A DNA stretch of 64,000 nucleotides, taken from assembly GCA_006226595.1 (NCBI GenBank), contig SBGP01000081.1, positions 83,330 through 147,329 of the forward strand, written 5' to 3'. Shown piece after piece: positions 53,096 through 61,725 of the stretch; positions within the stretch are counted from its first letter, which is position 1, and the number at the start of each line of letters is the position of its first letter. Source of the DNA: Deltaproteobacteria bacterium. GTDB lineage: Bacteria; Myxococcota_A; UBA796; GCA-2862545. A program made the position numbers and the translations under genes. The notes under the pieces were generated by a model that searched no databases, was not told the DNA's origin, and saw nothing but the letters and a program-made list of their open reading frames with translations.

Positions 53096-54712
53096 TCAGG
53101 AGTTGGGGATGCGCTGGGGTGCGGTGACGAAGGCGAGCTCGTAGGCGAACATGCCGCCGCCAGCGAGCAGGAGGGCGAGCAGCGCCGCGACCGGGGAGCC
53201 GGTGACCACGAGGAGCAGGGGGAGGGCGATGCCCATCGCCAGGCCGCCGCCGTAGGCCTCCTTGCTCCACTCGCGCTTGATCAGGCGCTGGGCGCGGGCC
53301 GCGGTGTCACTCGCGCGCGGGGTGTTGAGCTCGGCGAAGATGGACACGCCGGCAAGGACCAGGGCGCCGGCGGTGATGCCCATGATCGGCGTCGCGAAGC
53401 CGTCGGGCAGGGCGCCAAACAGGCTGCAGGCCAGGGTGAGCAAGCCGCCGAGATACGCAGTCTGGAGCGCCATGTGCACCAGCGTGACCGGGCTCTGCCA
53501 CAGGTCGCGGCCCTCGGCCTGCGCGAACAGGAAGGCCGTGTAGGTGCCGGTGAGCACCGCGAGGGGCACGGTGATGGCGGTCATCAGCATGCGCACGCCC
53601 ATGCTTGGAGCGTCGAGAATGCCAAGGACCGCGGCGGTCTCGAGAGCCCACCACAGGCCGAAGGAAATCGAGAAGCCCGTGAGGATCCATGCGGCGCGAG
53701 CAATCCACGAACGCCACTGGGGGCGGACCAACAGGAACAGGAAGCGCTCGGGACGCTCGAGGTCGACGAGCAGCAGGGCGGTCGTCGCGAGCATGAGCAC
53801 CACGGAGAGCAGGCCGCCGACGGCGAACAGCGTGGAGGGGCCGCTCGTTGCCAGGGCGATGGCCGCGAGGAAGATGGCCACGCCGCCCGCCGTGCCCTTC
53901 GTGACCAGGTAGGCAGGGATCTGCCAGTGCCAGTGCTCCTTGTGCTGGGCGTTCCAACCGACCTGAACCATCTGTCCGGCGGCGCTACCGCCGACGGCCA
54001 GGAGATCGCCCGTGCCCTGGGGCAGGCCGGAACGCAGCGGGGTGCCCGAGTAGGACGTACCCGCGGTCTCGGTCTGCTGCAGGTGGCGGCCGCTTCCCGG
54101 GTGCAGCACGTCGGCGTTCATGAAGCTTGCGTTCGGCTCGGTCGCGGACGGATGCAGCGCGAGCTCCGAGCCGTTCACGTAGTAGAGCTTCGGTGCGGTG
54201 CCCTGCTCGGGCTTGCGCACGGTCACCGACTGGCGTCCCTTGGCGAGACGCTTGCTGATCTCCGAGTCGGGGTCGTCGAGGTCACCGGCGAGGATGGCGT
54301 GCTCGGGGCAGACGACGACGCACGCCGGCTCCTGGCCAACGTCCACGCGATGGGCGCAGTAGTGGCACTTCTGCGCGGTGTTGCTGTCGGGGTCCATGTA
54401 GATGGCGTCGTAGGGGCAGGCCTGGATGCAGCCCTTGCAGCCGATGCACACGTCCGGGTCGAACTCGACGATGCCGTCGTCGCGCTGGTACATCGCCTGG
54501 ACCGGACAGATGCGAACGCAGGGCGGGTTCGAGCAGTGGTTGCAGCGCGTCACCTGGAACTGGCGGGTGACGTCCGGGTAGCGCCCGACCTCCACCGTCT
54601 TTACCCAGGTGCGGTTGACGCCCAGTGGGACCTGGTTCTCGGACTTGCACGCTGTCGAGCAGGCGTGGCATCCGATGCAGGAGCCGGTATCGATCAGAAA
54701 GCCGTAGTTCAT
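53096..54712 (-). CDS. Fused DmsB-type ferredoxin and DmsC/NrfD-type membrane anchor subunit
   Basis: 538 aa. Residues 1-185 are a four-cluster ferredoxin subunit: CIGCHACSTAC (12-22), CNHCSNPPCVRICP, CIGCKGCIQACP and CHYCAH ... CVVVCP. A linker (about 186-265) leads to eight or nine membrane helices (for example GVAIFLAAIALATSG, LFAVGGLLSVVLMLATTALLLVDLERPERFLFLL) in the DmsC/NrfD style, where quinol is bound. In most organisms these are two genes; here they are one polypeptide. It passes electrons between the quinone pool and the catalytic subunit encoded 7 bp downstream. The sigma-54-type promoter lies about 30 bp upstream. Confidence 0.9.
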   Translation of the reverse strand: MNYGFLIDTGSCIGCHACSTACKSENQVPLGVNRTWVKTVEVGRYPDVTRQFQVTRCNHCSNPPCVRICPVQAMYQRDDGIVEFDPDVCIGCKGCIQACPYDAIYMDPDSNTAQKCHYCAHRVDVGQEPACVVVCPEHAILAGDLDDPDSEISKRLAKGRQSVTVRKPEQGTAPKLYYVNGSELALHPSATEPNASFMNADVLHPGSGRHLQQTETAGTSYSGTPLRSGLPQGTGDLLAVGGSAAGQMVQVGWNAQHKEHWHWQIPAYLVTKGTAGGVAIFLAAIALATSGPSTLFAVGGLLSVVLMLATTALLLVDLERPERFLFLLVRPQWRSWIARAAWILTGFSISFGLWWALETAAVLGILDAPSMGVRMLMTAITVPLAVLTGTYTAFLFAQAEGRDLWQSPVTLVHMALQTAYLGGLLTLACSLFGALPDGFATPIMGITAGALVLAGVSIFAELNTPRASDTAARAQRLIKREWSKEAYGGGLAMGIALPLLLVVTGSPVAALLALLLAGGGMFAYELAFVTAPQRIPNS

Positions 54713-54742
54713 GACCCGTCCGCGTGTGATTTCGAGTGCAAC

Positions 54743-54760
54743 CTGCACGGAGCATGCCAG
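54743..54760 (-). promoter_or_regulatory. Sigma-54 (-24/-12) promoter of the molybdoenzyme operon
   Basis: CTGGCATGCTCCGTGCAG on the minus strand. The invariant GG and GC are ten bases apart as required, with TGGCAT for TGGCAC and GTGCA for TTGCA. It would start transcription about 20 bases before the ATG at 54712. Confidence 0.55.
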
Positions 54761-54815
54761 TTTCGGGAGGGTTGAACCGGAGCATCGCCGTCCGTCCCCC
54801 CTCCTGCGGGGGAGA

Positions 54816-54833
54816 GGACGATCCGAATCGTCC
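54816..54833. promoter_or_regulatory. Palindromic site, candidate activator (UAS) binding site
   Basis: GGACGAT-CCGA-ATCGTCC, a perfect 7-bp inverted repeat around four bases. It stands about 55-75 bp upstream of the -24 element, the usual distance for an NtrC-type activator. The activator gene itself lies just beyond. Confidence 0.45.
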
Positions 54834-54874
54834 AAAGTGGCGGGGCGGACTCGCCTGTGGGGTGGCCATGCCGT

Positions 54875-55010
54875 GTGCGGTGCCAGGCGTAGAGACGGGT
54901 GCGGTGCCAGGCGTGAAGGCGCGTGCGGTGCCAGGCGTGGTGGCGGGTGCGGTGCCAGGCGTGAAGGCGGGTGCGGTGCCAAGCGTGAAGGCGGGTGCGG
55001 TGCCAGGCGT
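54875..55010 (+). repeat. Repeat array 4 (24-bp REP-like family, 6 copies)
   Basis: Six copies at 24-bp steps; the variable part is mostly GTGAAGGCGG, with one GTGGTGGCGG and one TAGAGACGG. One core has CAAGC. It starts with CCGTGTGCGG, identical to the left edge of array 6, and lies 20 bp beyond the stop of the sigma-54 activator gene. Confidence 0.94.
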
Positions 55011-55029
55011 TGAACCGCCCTGAATCCGC

Positions 55030-55992
55030 CTATAGACCGAGTTCGCGAATCTTCCGCCACAGGGTCGTGCGACTCATGCCCAGGGCTTCGGCGGCTTCCG
55101 CTCGCTTGCCGCCCGTCTCTGCCAACGCCGACAGGATTCGTGACCGCTCCTGGTCCGCGAGCGTTGGCTCCAGCTCCACCGGTTCGGCCGGGGGTGGCTC
55201 TCCGCGTAGCTCGGGCGTGAGCTCGTCCAGGGTGAGCACGTCACCTTCGCCGAACGCAAATGCGCCTTCGATGACGTTGCGAAGCTCGCGAACGTTGCCG
55301 GGCCAACGGTACGAGACGAGTGCCTGCATCGCGGCTTCCTCGATGCCGTCCACCTGTCTGAAACGCCCGTTGAACGTGTCCACGAAGTGCCAGGTGAGCG
55401 CCTCGATGTCTCCTCGCCGCTCCCTCAGCGGCGGGATGAACAGTGGCCGCACCCGAATGCGGTACATCAGGTCCGCGCGAAAGCGCCCAGCCGCGACTTC
55501 TCTTCGAAGGGCGCGGTGGGTCGCCGCCACGAGGCGCACATCCGCGCGCTGAGGCTCCGTAGCGCCCACCGCGGTGAACTCGCCGCTCTGGAGGACTCGG
55601 AGCAGGCGCGGCTGGATTTCCAGCGGAATCTCGGCGATCTCGTCCAGAAACAGCGTCCCGTTGTTGGCAAGCGCGAACAGTCCCTTTCGGTCCCTGACCG
55701 CGCCCGTGAACGCGCCGCGCACGTGGCCAAAGAGCTCGCTGGCGAGGAGTTCCCCCGTGAGCGTTGCGCAGTTCACGGCTCGGTAGGGCCCCGTGTTGCG
55801 CTGTGAGAGCTCGTGTACCGCGCGGGCAACGAGTTCCTTGCCCGTGCCCGTCTCTCCGCGAATCAGCAGCGAGATGTCCGTCCTCGCCACACGTTCGATC
55901 AGCGGGAACAGCGCGTGCATCTCGGGAGATGCAGCCACCAGCCCGTGGAAGGACTTCACCTCGGGTCGATCGCCCTGTCGAAGGATTCGCAT
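55030..55992 (-). CDS. Sigma-54-dependent transcriptional activator (NtrC family, no receiver domain)
   Basis: 320 aa. The AAA+ domain has Walker A GETGTGKE (46-53), the sigma-54 contact loop GAFTGA (93-98), Walker B LFLDE (114-118) and the [12 protein letters not shown] sensor region. The C-terminal Fis-type HTH reads [33 protein letters not shown]. The N-terminal sensory part is only about 20 residues, so it lacks the usual receiver, GAF or PAS control domain, like PspF. It is encoded directly upstream of the molybdoenzyme operon and almost surely activates it. Three GTTG-starting repeats (about 56004-56029) lie above its start. Confidence 0.95.
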   Translation of the reverse strand: MRILRQGDRPEVKSFHGLVAASPEMHALFPLIERVARTDISLLIRGETGTGKELVARAVHELSQRNTGPYRAVNCATLTGELLASELFGHVRGAFTGAVRDRKGLFALANNGTLFLDEIAEIPLEIQPRLLRVLQSGEFTAVGATEPQRADVRLVAATHRALRREVAAGRFRADLMYRIRVRPLFIPPLRERRGDIEALTWHFVDTFNGRFRQVDGIEEAAMQALVSYRWPGNVRELRNVIEGAFAFGEGDVLTLDELTPELRGEPPPAEPVELEPTLADQERSRILSALAETGGKRAEAAEALGMSRTTLWRKIRELGL

Positions 55993-56146
55993 GGTTCAGA
56001 GTGTTGCACAGTTGTTGAGACGTTGCGCACGCTTTCACGCCTCCTTGGCACCGCCTCGGCCACTCGGTCCTCGAGGTCTGGCCCTCCTCGTGAGCCTGCG
56101 GGGTGGGGTGGCCGTCAAATGGTGCATTCGAGCGACCTCGTCGCTT

Positions 56147-56187
56147 CCGTGCCGGGTCCGAACGAAACTCCGGCACGGCTCCTGCAG
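56147..56187 (+). promoter_or_regulatory. Sigma-54-type promoter within a 9-bp inverted repeat, upstream of the small membrane protein
   Basis: CCGGCACGGCTCCTGCAG (56170-56187) keeps the -24 GG and -12 GC at ten-base spacing, with one mismatch in each box (CCGGCACG, CTGC). The -24 box is also the right arm of CCGTGCCGG-N14-CCGGCACGG (56147-56178). Transcription would start near 56197, 17 bases before the ATG. Confidence 0.45.
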
Positions 56188-56213
56188 CAGGGGTGACCGA
56201 CCAGGAGCGCCAC

Positions 56214-56453
56214 ATGGAATCCTCCGACTTCAAACTCTTCGGAACCCTCTGGGACTGGACGCTCGGCGTGTTCCGCAGCCCCGTTCTCTGGGTGCCGCTC
56301 GTCGTGTTCACGCTCGTCGGCGTCGTCCTCGGCTTGTGGACGCTCCCTGCGGACATGGGCACCGCCGGGCAGGTCGCCTGCGGCGCGGTCTTCGGCGTGT
56401 TCTCGTACCTCTTCCCCTACGCCAACCGCGTCCTGGACCCTGACTGGGTCTAG
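56214..56453 (+). CDS. Small two-helix membrane protein under a sigma-54-type promoter
   Basis: 79 aa. The ATG at 56214 has AGGAG seven bases upstream; the in-frame ATG at 56103 is rejected because it lies before the promoter. Two membrane helices (VLWVPLVVFTLVGVVLGLW, residues about 24-42; AGQVACGAVFGVFSYLFPYA, about 51-70) are joined by a short loop. No family recognised. It is divergent from the activator gene, and if both sigma-54-type sites are real it shares that control with the molybdoenzyme operon, so an accessory role there is possible. Confidence 0.6.
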   Translation: MESSDFKLFGTLWDWTLGVFRSPVLWVPLVVFTLVGVVLGLWTLPADMGTAGQVACGAVFGVFSYLFPYANRVLDPDWV

Positions 56454-56525
56454 CGTCGGTAGCGGCTTCGGCTCTTGACGGGCCGCGCGGGTCCCGCTCG
56501 TTATGAGGCCTCACGCGGAGGCCCG

Positions 56526-57329
56526 ATGTCCCGAGTCACTCTCGAGCGCCACGACAGCGGCGTGGTTCACCTCGTCCTCGACCACCCGTCCCGGCACAAT
56601 GCCATCGACTGGGAGATGATGGTCGAGCTCAAGCAGGCCATGACGCGCCTGCGCAAGGACCGCAGTCTGCGCGCCGTCGTCGTGCGTGGCAACGGACCCT
56701 CGTTCTGCAGCGGGCTGAACTTTCCGAGCATGTCGAAGCGTCCGGCGCGCCTTGTACAGGGCTTTGTGACGCCTCCGCATCGCGCGACGAACCTGTTCCA
56801 GGAGTCGTGCTGGGGGCTGCGCTCCCTTCCGGTGCCGGTGATTGCGGTTCTTCACGGTCGCTGCTACGGCGGTGGCATCCAGATCGCGCTCGCAGCTGAC
56901 TTCCGCTTCACGACTCCGGACTGCGAGCTCTCGATCATGGAGAGCAAGTGGGGCCTGATCCCCGACATGTCGGGCACCGTGGCGCTCCGCGAGTTGGTCG
57001 GCATCGACCAGGCCAAGCTGCTCACGATGACCGGACGCATCCTCGACGGCCGTGCCGCGCACGCCATCGGTCTCGTGACCGGGGTTGCCGAGGATCCCCT
57101 CGCGGAGGCCGAAGCGCTGGTTGCCGAGCTGCTCACCCGCTCGCCGGACAGCACCGCTGCCGCCAAGGCTCTGCTGCAGGCGAACTGGGTCGATGACGAA
57201 TCCTCGGCCCTGGCGCGCGAGCGCCGGATCCAGATGCTGGTCATGGCCAGCAAGAACTTCCGCGAGGCCCTGCGCGCGAACTTCAAGAAGGTCGCCCCTC
57301 GCTTTGGAAAGCGCTCCCCGCTTCTGTAG
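56526..57329 (+). CDS. Enoyl-CoA hydratase/isomerase (crotonase) family protein
   Basis: 267 aa. The crotonase fold is clear: LDHPSRHNAIDWEMMVEL, the first oxyanion segment RGNGPSFCSGLNF, the second HGRCYGGGIQIALAADFRF, and SIMESKWGLIPDMSG with the position of the acidic catalytic residue. Only some of the usual glutamates are conserved, so it might be a hydratase, isomerase or another crotonase reaction. Crotonase family is certain, the substrate is not. The ATG at 56526 has GGAGG five bases upstream; an ATG at 56475 would extend it without conservation. It is 18 bp from the convergent gene. Confidence 0.9.
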   Translation: MSRVTLERHDSGVVHLVLDHPSRHNAIDWEMMVELKQAMTRLRKDRSLRAVVVRGNGPSFCSGLNFPSMSKRPARLVQGFVTPPHRATNLFQESCWGLRSLPVPVIAVLHGRCYGGGIQIALAADFRFTTPDCELSIMESKWGLIPDMSGTVALRELVGIDQAKLLTMTGRILDGRAAHAIGLVTGVAEDPLAEAEALVAELLTRSPDSTAAAKALLQANWVDDESSALARERRIQMLVMASKNFREALRANFKKVAPRFGKRSPLL

Positions 57330-57346
57330 CCGGTCGGTGCGCGGGC

Positions 57347-57829
57347 CTAGTCGATGACGATGCCCAGCTTCTTGCGGCGACGGGCTCCCAGCTGCTTGAG
57401 GCGGTTGCCCAGCGCCTCGACCTCGGCCGGCTCGTGTCCTCCGGCCTGGATCGGCACCGGACCGGTTCGCGTCCACAGCTCCAGGGTCTGGTTGTAGCGG
57501 CCCGCCCCTCGCTCGACCTTGAAGTCCAGGAGGTCCTCGACCGGGACCTCGCCCTGGGTGCCGAGCCCCCCCTTGGAGGTGAGGGTAAGGGTGCCGTCGC
57601 TCACGACCAGGTGCGTCGCCGTCTGCTTCGCGAAGTTCGCGCCGACGAGGGTGATTACGGCGGCGGCGGGGCCGAGCATCGCGAGCCCCAGCCCTACGAA
57701 GGTGCCGTCGGTCCATGCGAGATAGCCGCTCACTGCGAACACGGGCACGAGCAGTCCCACGGTCAGCGGCAGGGTGGGGCCTGCGTTGTCCGGGACGCCG
57801 CGGAGCACGAGATCGAGGGGGTCGGCCAT
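57347..57829 (-). CDS. Two-helix membrane protein with PH-like C-terminal domain
   Basis: 160 aa. Two membrane helices (about residues 20-37 and 43-63) are followed by a beta-rich stretch (THLVVSDGTLTLTSKGGLGTQGEVPVEDLLDFKVERG ... NQTLELWTRTGPVPIQAGGHEPAEVEALGNRLKQL), the strand order of a bacterial PH-like (bPH) domain ending in a helix. Similar proteins are common and uncharacterised. It is divergent from the PhyH gene, with 57 bp between the two starts. Confidence 0.65.
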   Translation of the reverse strand: MADPLDLVLRGVPDNAGPTLPLTVGLLVPVFAVSGYLAWTDGTFVGLGLAMLGPAAAVITLVGANFAKQTATHLVVSDGTLTLTSKGGLGTQGEVPVEDLLDFKVERGAGRYNQTLELWTRTGPVPIQAGGHEPAEVEALGNRLKQLGARRRKKLGIVID

Positions 57830-57874
57830 GGCGGTGTGTGTATCGCGGTGGCTGCCCGCAGGCGTCGCGGTGTG

Positions 57875-57880
57875 TACGAT
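57875..57880 (+). promoter_or_regulatory. -10 box for a leaderless PhyH transcript
   Basis: TACGAT is followed by six bases and the ATG at 57887. This is the third case of TAnnnT-N6-ATG in the window. A GAGG lies only one base before the ATG, too close to act as a normal ribosome site. Confidence 0.4.
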
Positions 57881-57886
57881 CGAGGC

Positions 57887-58618
57887 ATGAGTCGCGTCCT
57901 CGAGGACTGGGAACGAGATGGCTTCGCCGTCGTGCGTGGCGTGGCCACACCTGCAGAGGTGCGCGCCATGGCCGCGGGCTTCGAGCGGCTGCTCCAGCTG
58001 GCCCGCGACCTTCCGTCCACGGCCGACGTGCAAGGGTCGCGCTTCGTGGTCGAGCGACCGCCGTTTCGCCTGCACCGAGTGGTGTGGTGCGGTGCTGCGG
58101 AGCCGGCCCTCGCACCGTGGGGAGCCGACCCGCGCTTCGTGGGGCTCGCGCGCGAACTGCTCGGCAGCGACTCGGTCGTTCAGCTGATCCAGCAAGCTCA
58201 CTTCAAGATGCCGGGCGACAAGGTCGGCTTCTCCTGGCATCAGGATGCCTCGAACCGTCGCTACGGAACGGATCTGTGGACGGACGTGAACGGCAGGGGA
58301 TCCTTCGTGCAGATGGCGCTCGCCGTCGACGCCATGCGTGCGGACAACGGCCCGCTGCGCGTGCTCCCGGGTACCCACACACGCGGTTTCATCGCGGATC
58401 CGGAGACGGGTGCGCTCCCCGAGGACCTGCCGTGGGAGACCGCGGTGGACCTCGAGCTGGAGCCCGGAGATCTCGCGGTGTTTGGGCCCTTCCTTGTTCA
58501 CGGCAGCCCTCCGAACCGAAGCCAGCACCCCCGCCGCCTGTTCCTCCAGGGCTACGCATCGCCAGGAGCCAATCGCCGGGTCTACCCGGGCTGTGGCACG
58601 GGCGTTGCGCGTGTCTGA
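57887..58618 (+). CDS. Phytanoyl-CoA dioxygenase (PhyH) family protein
   Basis: 243 aa. The 2OG-Fe(II) triad appears as HQD in FSWHQDASN (His and Asp near 116-118) and a distal His in FLVHGSPPNRS (near 204), with Arg following in SQHPRRLFLQGYA for 2-oxoglutarate. The N-terminal EDWERDGFAVVRGVATPAEV is the classic PhyH opening. It hydroxylates an unknown small molecule. Its last codons overlap the GTG of the next gene, so both form a two-gene operon. Confidence 0.9.
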   Translation: MSRVLEDWERDGFAVVRGVATPAEVRAMAAGFERLLQLARDLPSTADVQGSRFVVERPPFRLHRVVWCGAAEPALAPWGADPRFVGLARELLGSDSVVQLIQQAHFKMPGDKVGFSWHQDASNRRYGTDLWTDVNGRGSFVQMALAVDAMRADNGPLRVLPGTHTRGFIADPETGALPEDLPWETAVDLELEPGDLAVFGPFLVHGSPPNRSQHPRRLFLQGYASPGANRRVYPGCGTGVARV

Positions 58619-59675
58619 CCTTCCCGGCATTCTCCTCGGCCTCTCCCTGCCGGTCTTCTTCACGGCGCTGTTCGGTGGCTCCATCGCCGTGGCGCTGTGG
58701 AGCGTTTCTCAGCGCCACAAGCGTCTCTCCACACTGGCGTCGGACTGGGGGCTGCACGCGAGTGGCAACGCCATCTACGGACGGTTCGACGGCGCCACTG
58801 TGCGACTGACGCACCGCCCTGGCGGCAAGAATCGGCCGACGCGGGAGCTGTTGGAACTCTCGTTGCCAGGCCTCGAGGGACTGCTCTCGTTCCGCCCCGA
58901 GAGTGTGCTCGATGGCCTGGCCGAGGTGTTCGGCACGCCGGAGATCCAGGTGGGCGAGCCTGCGGTGGACGACCAGTGGCGCATCCATGGGGATGCGGAG
59001 GTGGCCCGCGAGGTCCTGCTCGACCCCGCGGTGGTCGATGCGCTCGCCAGGTATGGCGGTGAGGGCACGTTCGACGGCCGGACGTTCTCGTTTCGGCGGC
59101 GTGGACGCGTCGATGCCGGCTCGTTCGAGCTTCTTCAGTGGTCCGCTGCGCTCGCGCGAGCCGTCGAGGTCGCCCGTTGCCGTCCCTGGCGTGTGTTTGC
59201 CGAGCGACATGCACTCTCGGTCAACGAGTCAGCCACCGAGATCCGCGGTCGGCTTGGCGGCTTCGAGGTCGTCATTGGCGAGGAGCGAAGCGATGACCTC
59301 GTGCACACCGTCGTGCGGGTTCGGCTTCCGTCCACTCTTCCCAAGGGAACGGCGTTGAGGGCCGGCGACGAGGGGGTGACCCTCGGGGACCCCATCCTCG
59401 ACGGGCGAGTCGCCGCTCATGGGGATCCGGAGTTCCTACGCGGGCTGCTCTGCCACGACGAGGCACGCGCAGCCGTGATGGCGGTGATTCACGCGAACCC
59501 CGAGAGCGAGGTGACCGAGAACGAGGTCGTCCTTAGGGCTCGCGGTCGGCGAATGGCCGGGCTTGCGGAGACGGTCGACGATGCGGTGTCGTTGGCTCGC
59601 TTGCTCGCGCAACGAGCGGGGTCGAGGCGGGGGGAGGCGGAGCGTCGCCCCCGACCGGAGAAGCAGCGCACGTGA
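58611..59675 (+). CDS. Membrane-anchored protein of unknown function
   Basis: 354 aa from a GTG overlapping the PhyH stop by 8 bp. One membrane helix (residues about 5-28, GILLGLSLPVFFTALFGGSIAVALW) is followed by about 320 soluble residues. Two halves show similar patterns: a strand-rich part ending in LDPAVVDALARYGGEGTFDGRTFSFRRRG and a later LCHDEARAAVMAVIHANPESEVTENEVVLRARG, suggesting an internal duplication. No family recognised. It ends with a basic tail, and repeat array 5 begins 22 bp after the stop. Confidence 0.7.
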   Translation: MSDLPGILLGLSLPVFFTALFGGSIAVALWSVSQRHKRLSTLASDWGLHASGNAIYGRFDGATVRLTHRPGGKNRPTRELLELSLPGLEGLLSFRPESVLDGLAEVFGTPEIQVGEPAVDDQWRIHGDAEVAREVLLDPAVVDALARYGGEGTFDGRTFSFRRRGRVDAGSFELLQWSAALARAVEVARCRPWRVFAERHALSVNESATEIRGRLGGFEVVIGEERSDDLVHTVVRVRLPSTLPKGTALRAGDEGVTLGDPILDGRVAAHGDPEFLRGLLCHDEARAAVMAVIHANPESEVTENEVVLRARGRRMAGLAETVDDAVSLARLLAQRAGSRRGEAERRPRPEKQRT

Positions 59676-59697
59676 TCCTCTGCCTTCGCCTGTGGGC

Positions 59698-59994
59698 GTG
59701 ATGGCGGGTGCGGTGCCAGGCGTCGTGGCCGGTGCGGTGCCAGGCGTGGTGGAGGGTGCGGTGCCAGGCGTGATGGCGGGTTCGGTGCCAGGCGTGGTGG
59801 AGGGTGCGGTGCCAGGCGTGTGGCGGGTTCGGTGCCAGGCGTGGTGGAGGGTGCGGTGCCAGGCGTGATGGCGGGTGCGGTGCCAGGCGTGATGGCGGGT
59901 GCGGTGCCAGGCGTGATGGCGGGTGCGGTGCCAGGCGTGGCGGCGGGTGCGGTGCCAGGCGTGGCGGCGGGTGCGGTGCCAGGCGTCGTCGCGT
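59698..59994 (+). repeat. Repeat array 5 (24-bp REP-like family, 12 copies)
   Basis: Twelve cores, all GCCAGGCG, at 24-bp steps with one 23-bp step. Three spacer types alternate (GTGATGGCGG, GTGGTGGAGG, GTGGCGGCGG), implying block duplication. TCGCCTGTGGG precedes the array and also precedes array 4. The rest of the gap to 60157 (about 160 bp) shows nothing clear beyond a ribosome site. Confidence 0.95.
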
Positions 59995-60157
59995 AGTCCG
60001 ACGGACCGTCGCGCTACGCTGCGGCGGTAAGGTGGACCATGGCAGGCATGTCGTGGTTCTGCCGAGTCGTGGCGTTCTGCCAGCGTGTCGATCTGCTCCA
60101 ACAGCGAGTTTGCGTCCGGGGCACGCACCTTGCAGCTCCCGAGGAGTGAGGCCACCC

Positions 60158-61723
60158 ATGCGATATCTACTTCCCGCCGCCCTGCTGCTTTCCTTCGTCG
60201 GCTGCGCCGAGAGCGGCCTGAACGAGCGATCGGACGAGGGCTCCCTCGACACGGGCTTCGGCAACTCCGAGAGTCCCGATGACAACGACGGAGGCTTTGG
60301 CCAACCCGAGCAGGAGGACGACTTCCTCGCGCTCATGCCCGCCACCACCGATGTGTACGTGTTCGTGGCCAATCCGAGTCGCGGGACGATCACGCGGGTG
60401 CACGTGCAGACGCTCGCGGTCGACACGACCGAGGTCGGCGCCGAACCGGCGGTCGTCATCACCACCCCCGACTACGGCACCGCGGTCGTGTTCAACGAAG
60501 GGGACGACACGGTGAGCATCGTGGACGCCCACACGCTGGACCAGCGCGTGGTCCCGGTCCGAGACAACTTCAACCGCATGGTGCTCTCGCCGGATGGCCA
60601 GTGGGCAGCGCTATGGCACGACGTGCGGGCGGAGGACCCGGCTGACCCCGCGCCGAGCGGCCTGGTGTCCTACAACGAGGTCTCGTTCGTGCACATTCCG
60701 ACCGGGGTTCACCACCCCATGGCTGTCGGCTTCAAGCCGAAGGAGGTTCAGTTCACGCCCGACGGCTTGACCTCCGTGGTGGTGAGCGACGAGTACCTCG
60801 CGGTGATCGACCTCACCGCGGAAGTCCTGCTGCCCGACCTGGTCCAGGTCGCCGAGAGCCTGCTCGACCCACCGCCGGCCGAGGAAGTCGTCGTCGCGCC
60901 CTCCGGCGCCTACGCGTTCGTTCGACAGTTCGGCGCGGATGCACTGGCTGTCGTGGACCTCACCAACCGCGAGGTGAGCCGCATCCCGGTGGGACTCAAT
61001 CCAACAGACCTCGACCTCTCGCCCGACGGGACCCGAGCGGTTGTCGTCAGCCGGGGGTCCGAGGAACTCTACGTCTTCGACACCGCAGATCCGGTGAACA
61101 TCGCGCCGGAGGTCCTCGCCCTTCCGACGGGAGAGGGGTTCGGGTCGGTCCTGTTCGACCCCGTGGGGCAGCAGGCCGTGCTCTACACCACCGCCTCTCC
61201 GATTCCCCGCTATGCCTCCTGGGATCTCGGCTCGGACACCATCACGCTGCGTTCCCTGGTCAAGCCCGTGGCGAACATGGCCATCAGTCCGACGGGGGAG
61301 AGCATGCTCGTGTTCCACACCCTGCAGGATGCCCCGGACGCGGACGTGACGTCGCCGTTCTACGCGCACTGGGCGCTGACGCTCATCGACCTCACCGACC
61401 ATCGCTCGAACCCGCTGCGTCTACCGGGGGAGCCCATCGGCTACGCGAACTCTCTCGGGGGTGAGCGCGGCTACTTCATCATGGAGGGCCAGCCCTACCT
61501 CGAGGTGCTTCGCTACGACTCGCTGCTCTACGACGAGATCGCCCTGCGCAGCGCGCCCCGCTTCGTCGGTGTGCTGCCGGATCTCGATGTGTCTGACGGC
61601 GACGTGCCGCCCGCGTGGGTCAGCCAGGAACACGAGCTCGGGCGCATCACCTTCTACGACGCCGATGACGGCACCGCCGAGACCATCACCGGCTTCGAAC
61701 TCAACTCTCAGATCGAGGACTGA
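60158..61723 (+). CDS. Beta-propeller lipoprotein (YVTN/NHL-like)
   Basis: 521 aa. Lipobox FVGC, then an acidic Gly/Asp/Glu spacer (residues about 17-48) and a propeller with repeated motifs: TDVYVFVANPSRGTITRVHVQT, PDYGTAVVFNEGDDTVSIVDAHT, SPDGQWAALW, TPDGLTSVVVSDEYLAVIDL, SPDGTRAVVVSRGSEELYVFDT. This is typical of YVTN-type surface propellers that bind proteins or ligands. There is no haem motif, unlike the cytochrome fusions at 18034-21871. GAGGAG precedes the ATG; the next gene starts two bases after its stop. Confidence 0.85.
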   Translation: MRYLLPAALLLSFVGCAESGLNERSDEGSLDTGFGNSESPDDNDGGFGQPEQEDDFLALMPATTDVYVFVANPSRGTITRVHVQTLAVDTTEVGAEPAVVITTPDYGTAVVFNEGDDTVSIVDAHTLDQRVVPVRDNFNRMVLSPDGQWAALWHDVRAEDPADPAPSGLVSYNEVSFVHIPTGVHHPMAVGFKPKEVQFTPDGLTSVVVSDEYLAVIDLTAEVLLPDLVQVAESLLDPPPAEEVVVAPSGAYAFVRQFGADALAVVDLTNREVSRIPVGLNPTDLDLSPDGTRAVVVSRGSEELYVFDTADPVNIAPEVLALPTGEGFGSVLFDPVGQQAVLYTTASPIPRYASWDLGSDTITLRSLVKPVANMAISPTGESMLVFHTLQDAPDADVTSPFYAHWALTLIDLTDHRSNPLRLPGEPIGYANSLGGERGYFIMEGQPYLEVLRYDSLLYDEIALRSAPRFVGVLPDLDVSDGDVPPAWVSQEHELGRITFYDADDGTAETITGFELNSQIED

Positions 61724-61725
61724 CC

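Noticed and set aside
55993..56146. Another sigma-54-like match (TTGGCACC near 56045)
   Set aside because: The -24 half is perfect but the -12 half is CGGCC, and it lies too far from any start codon compared with the better site at 56170.
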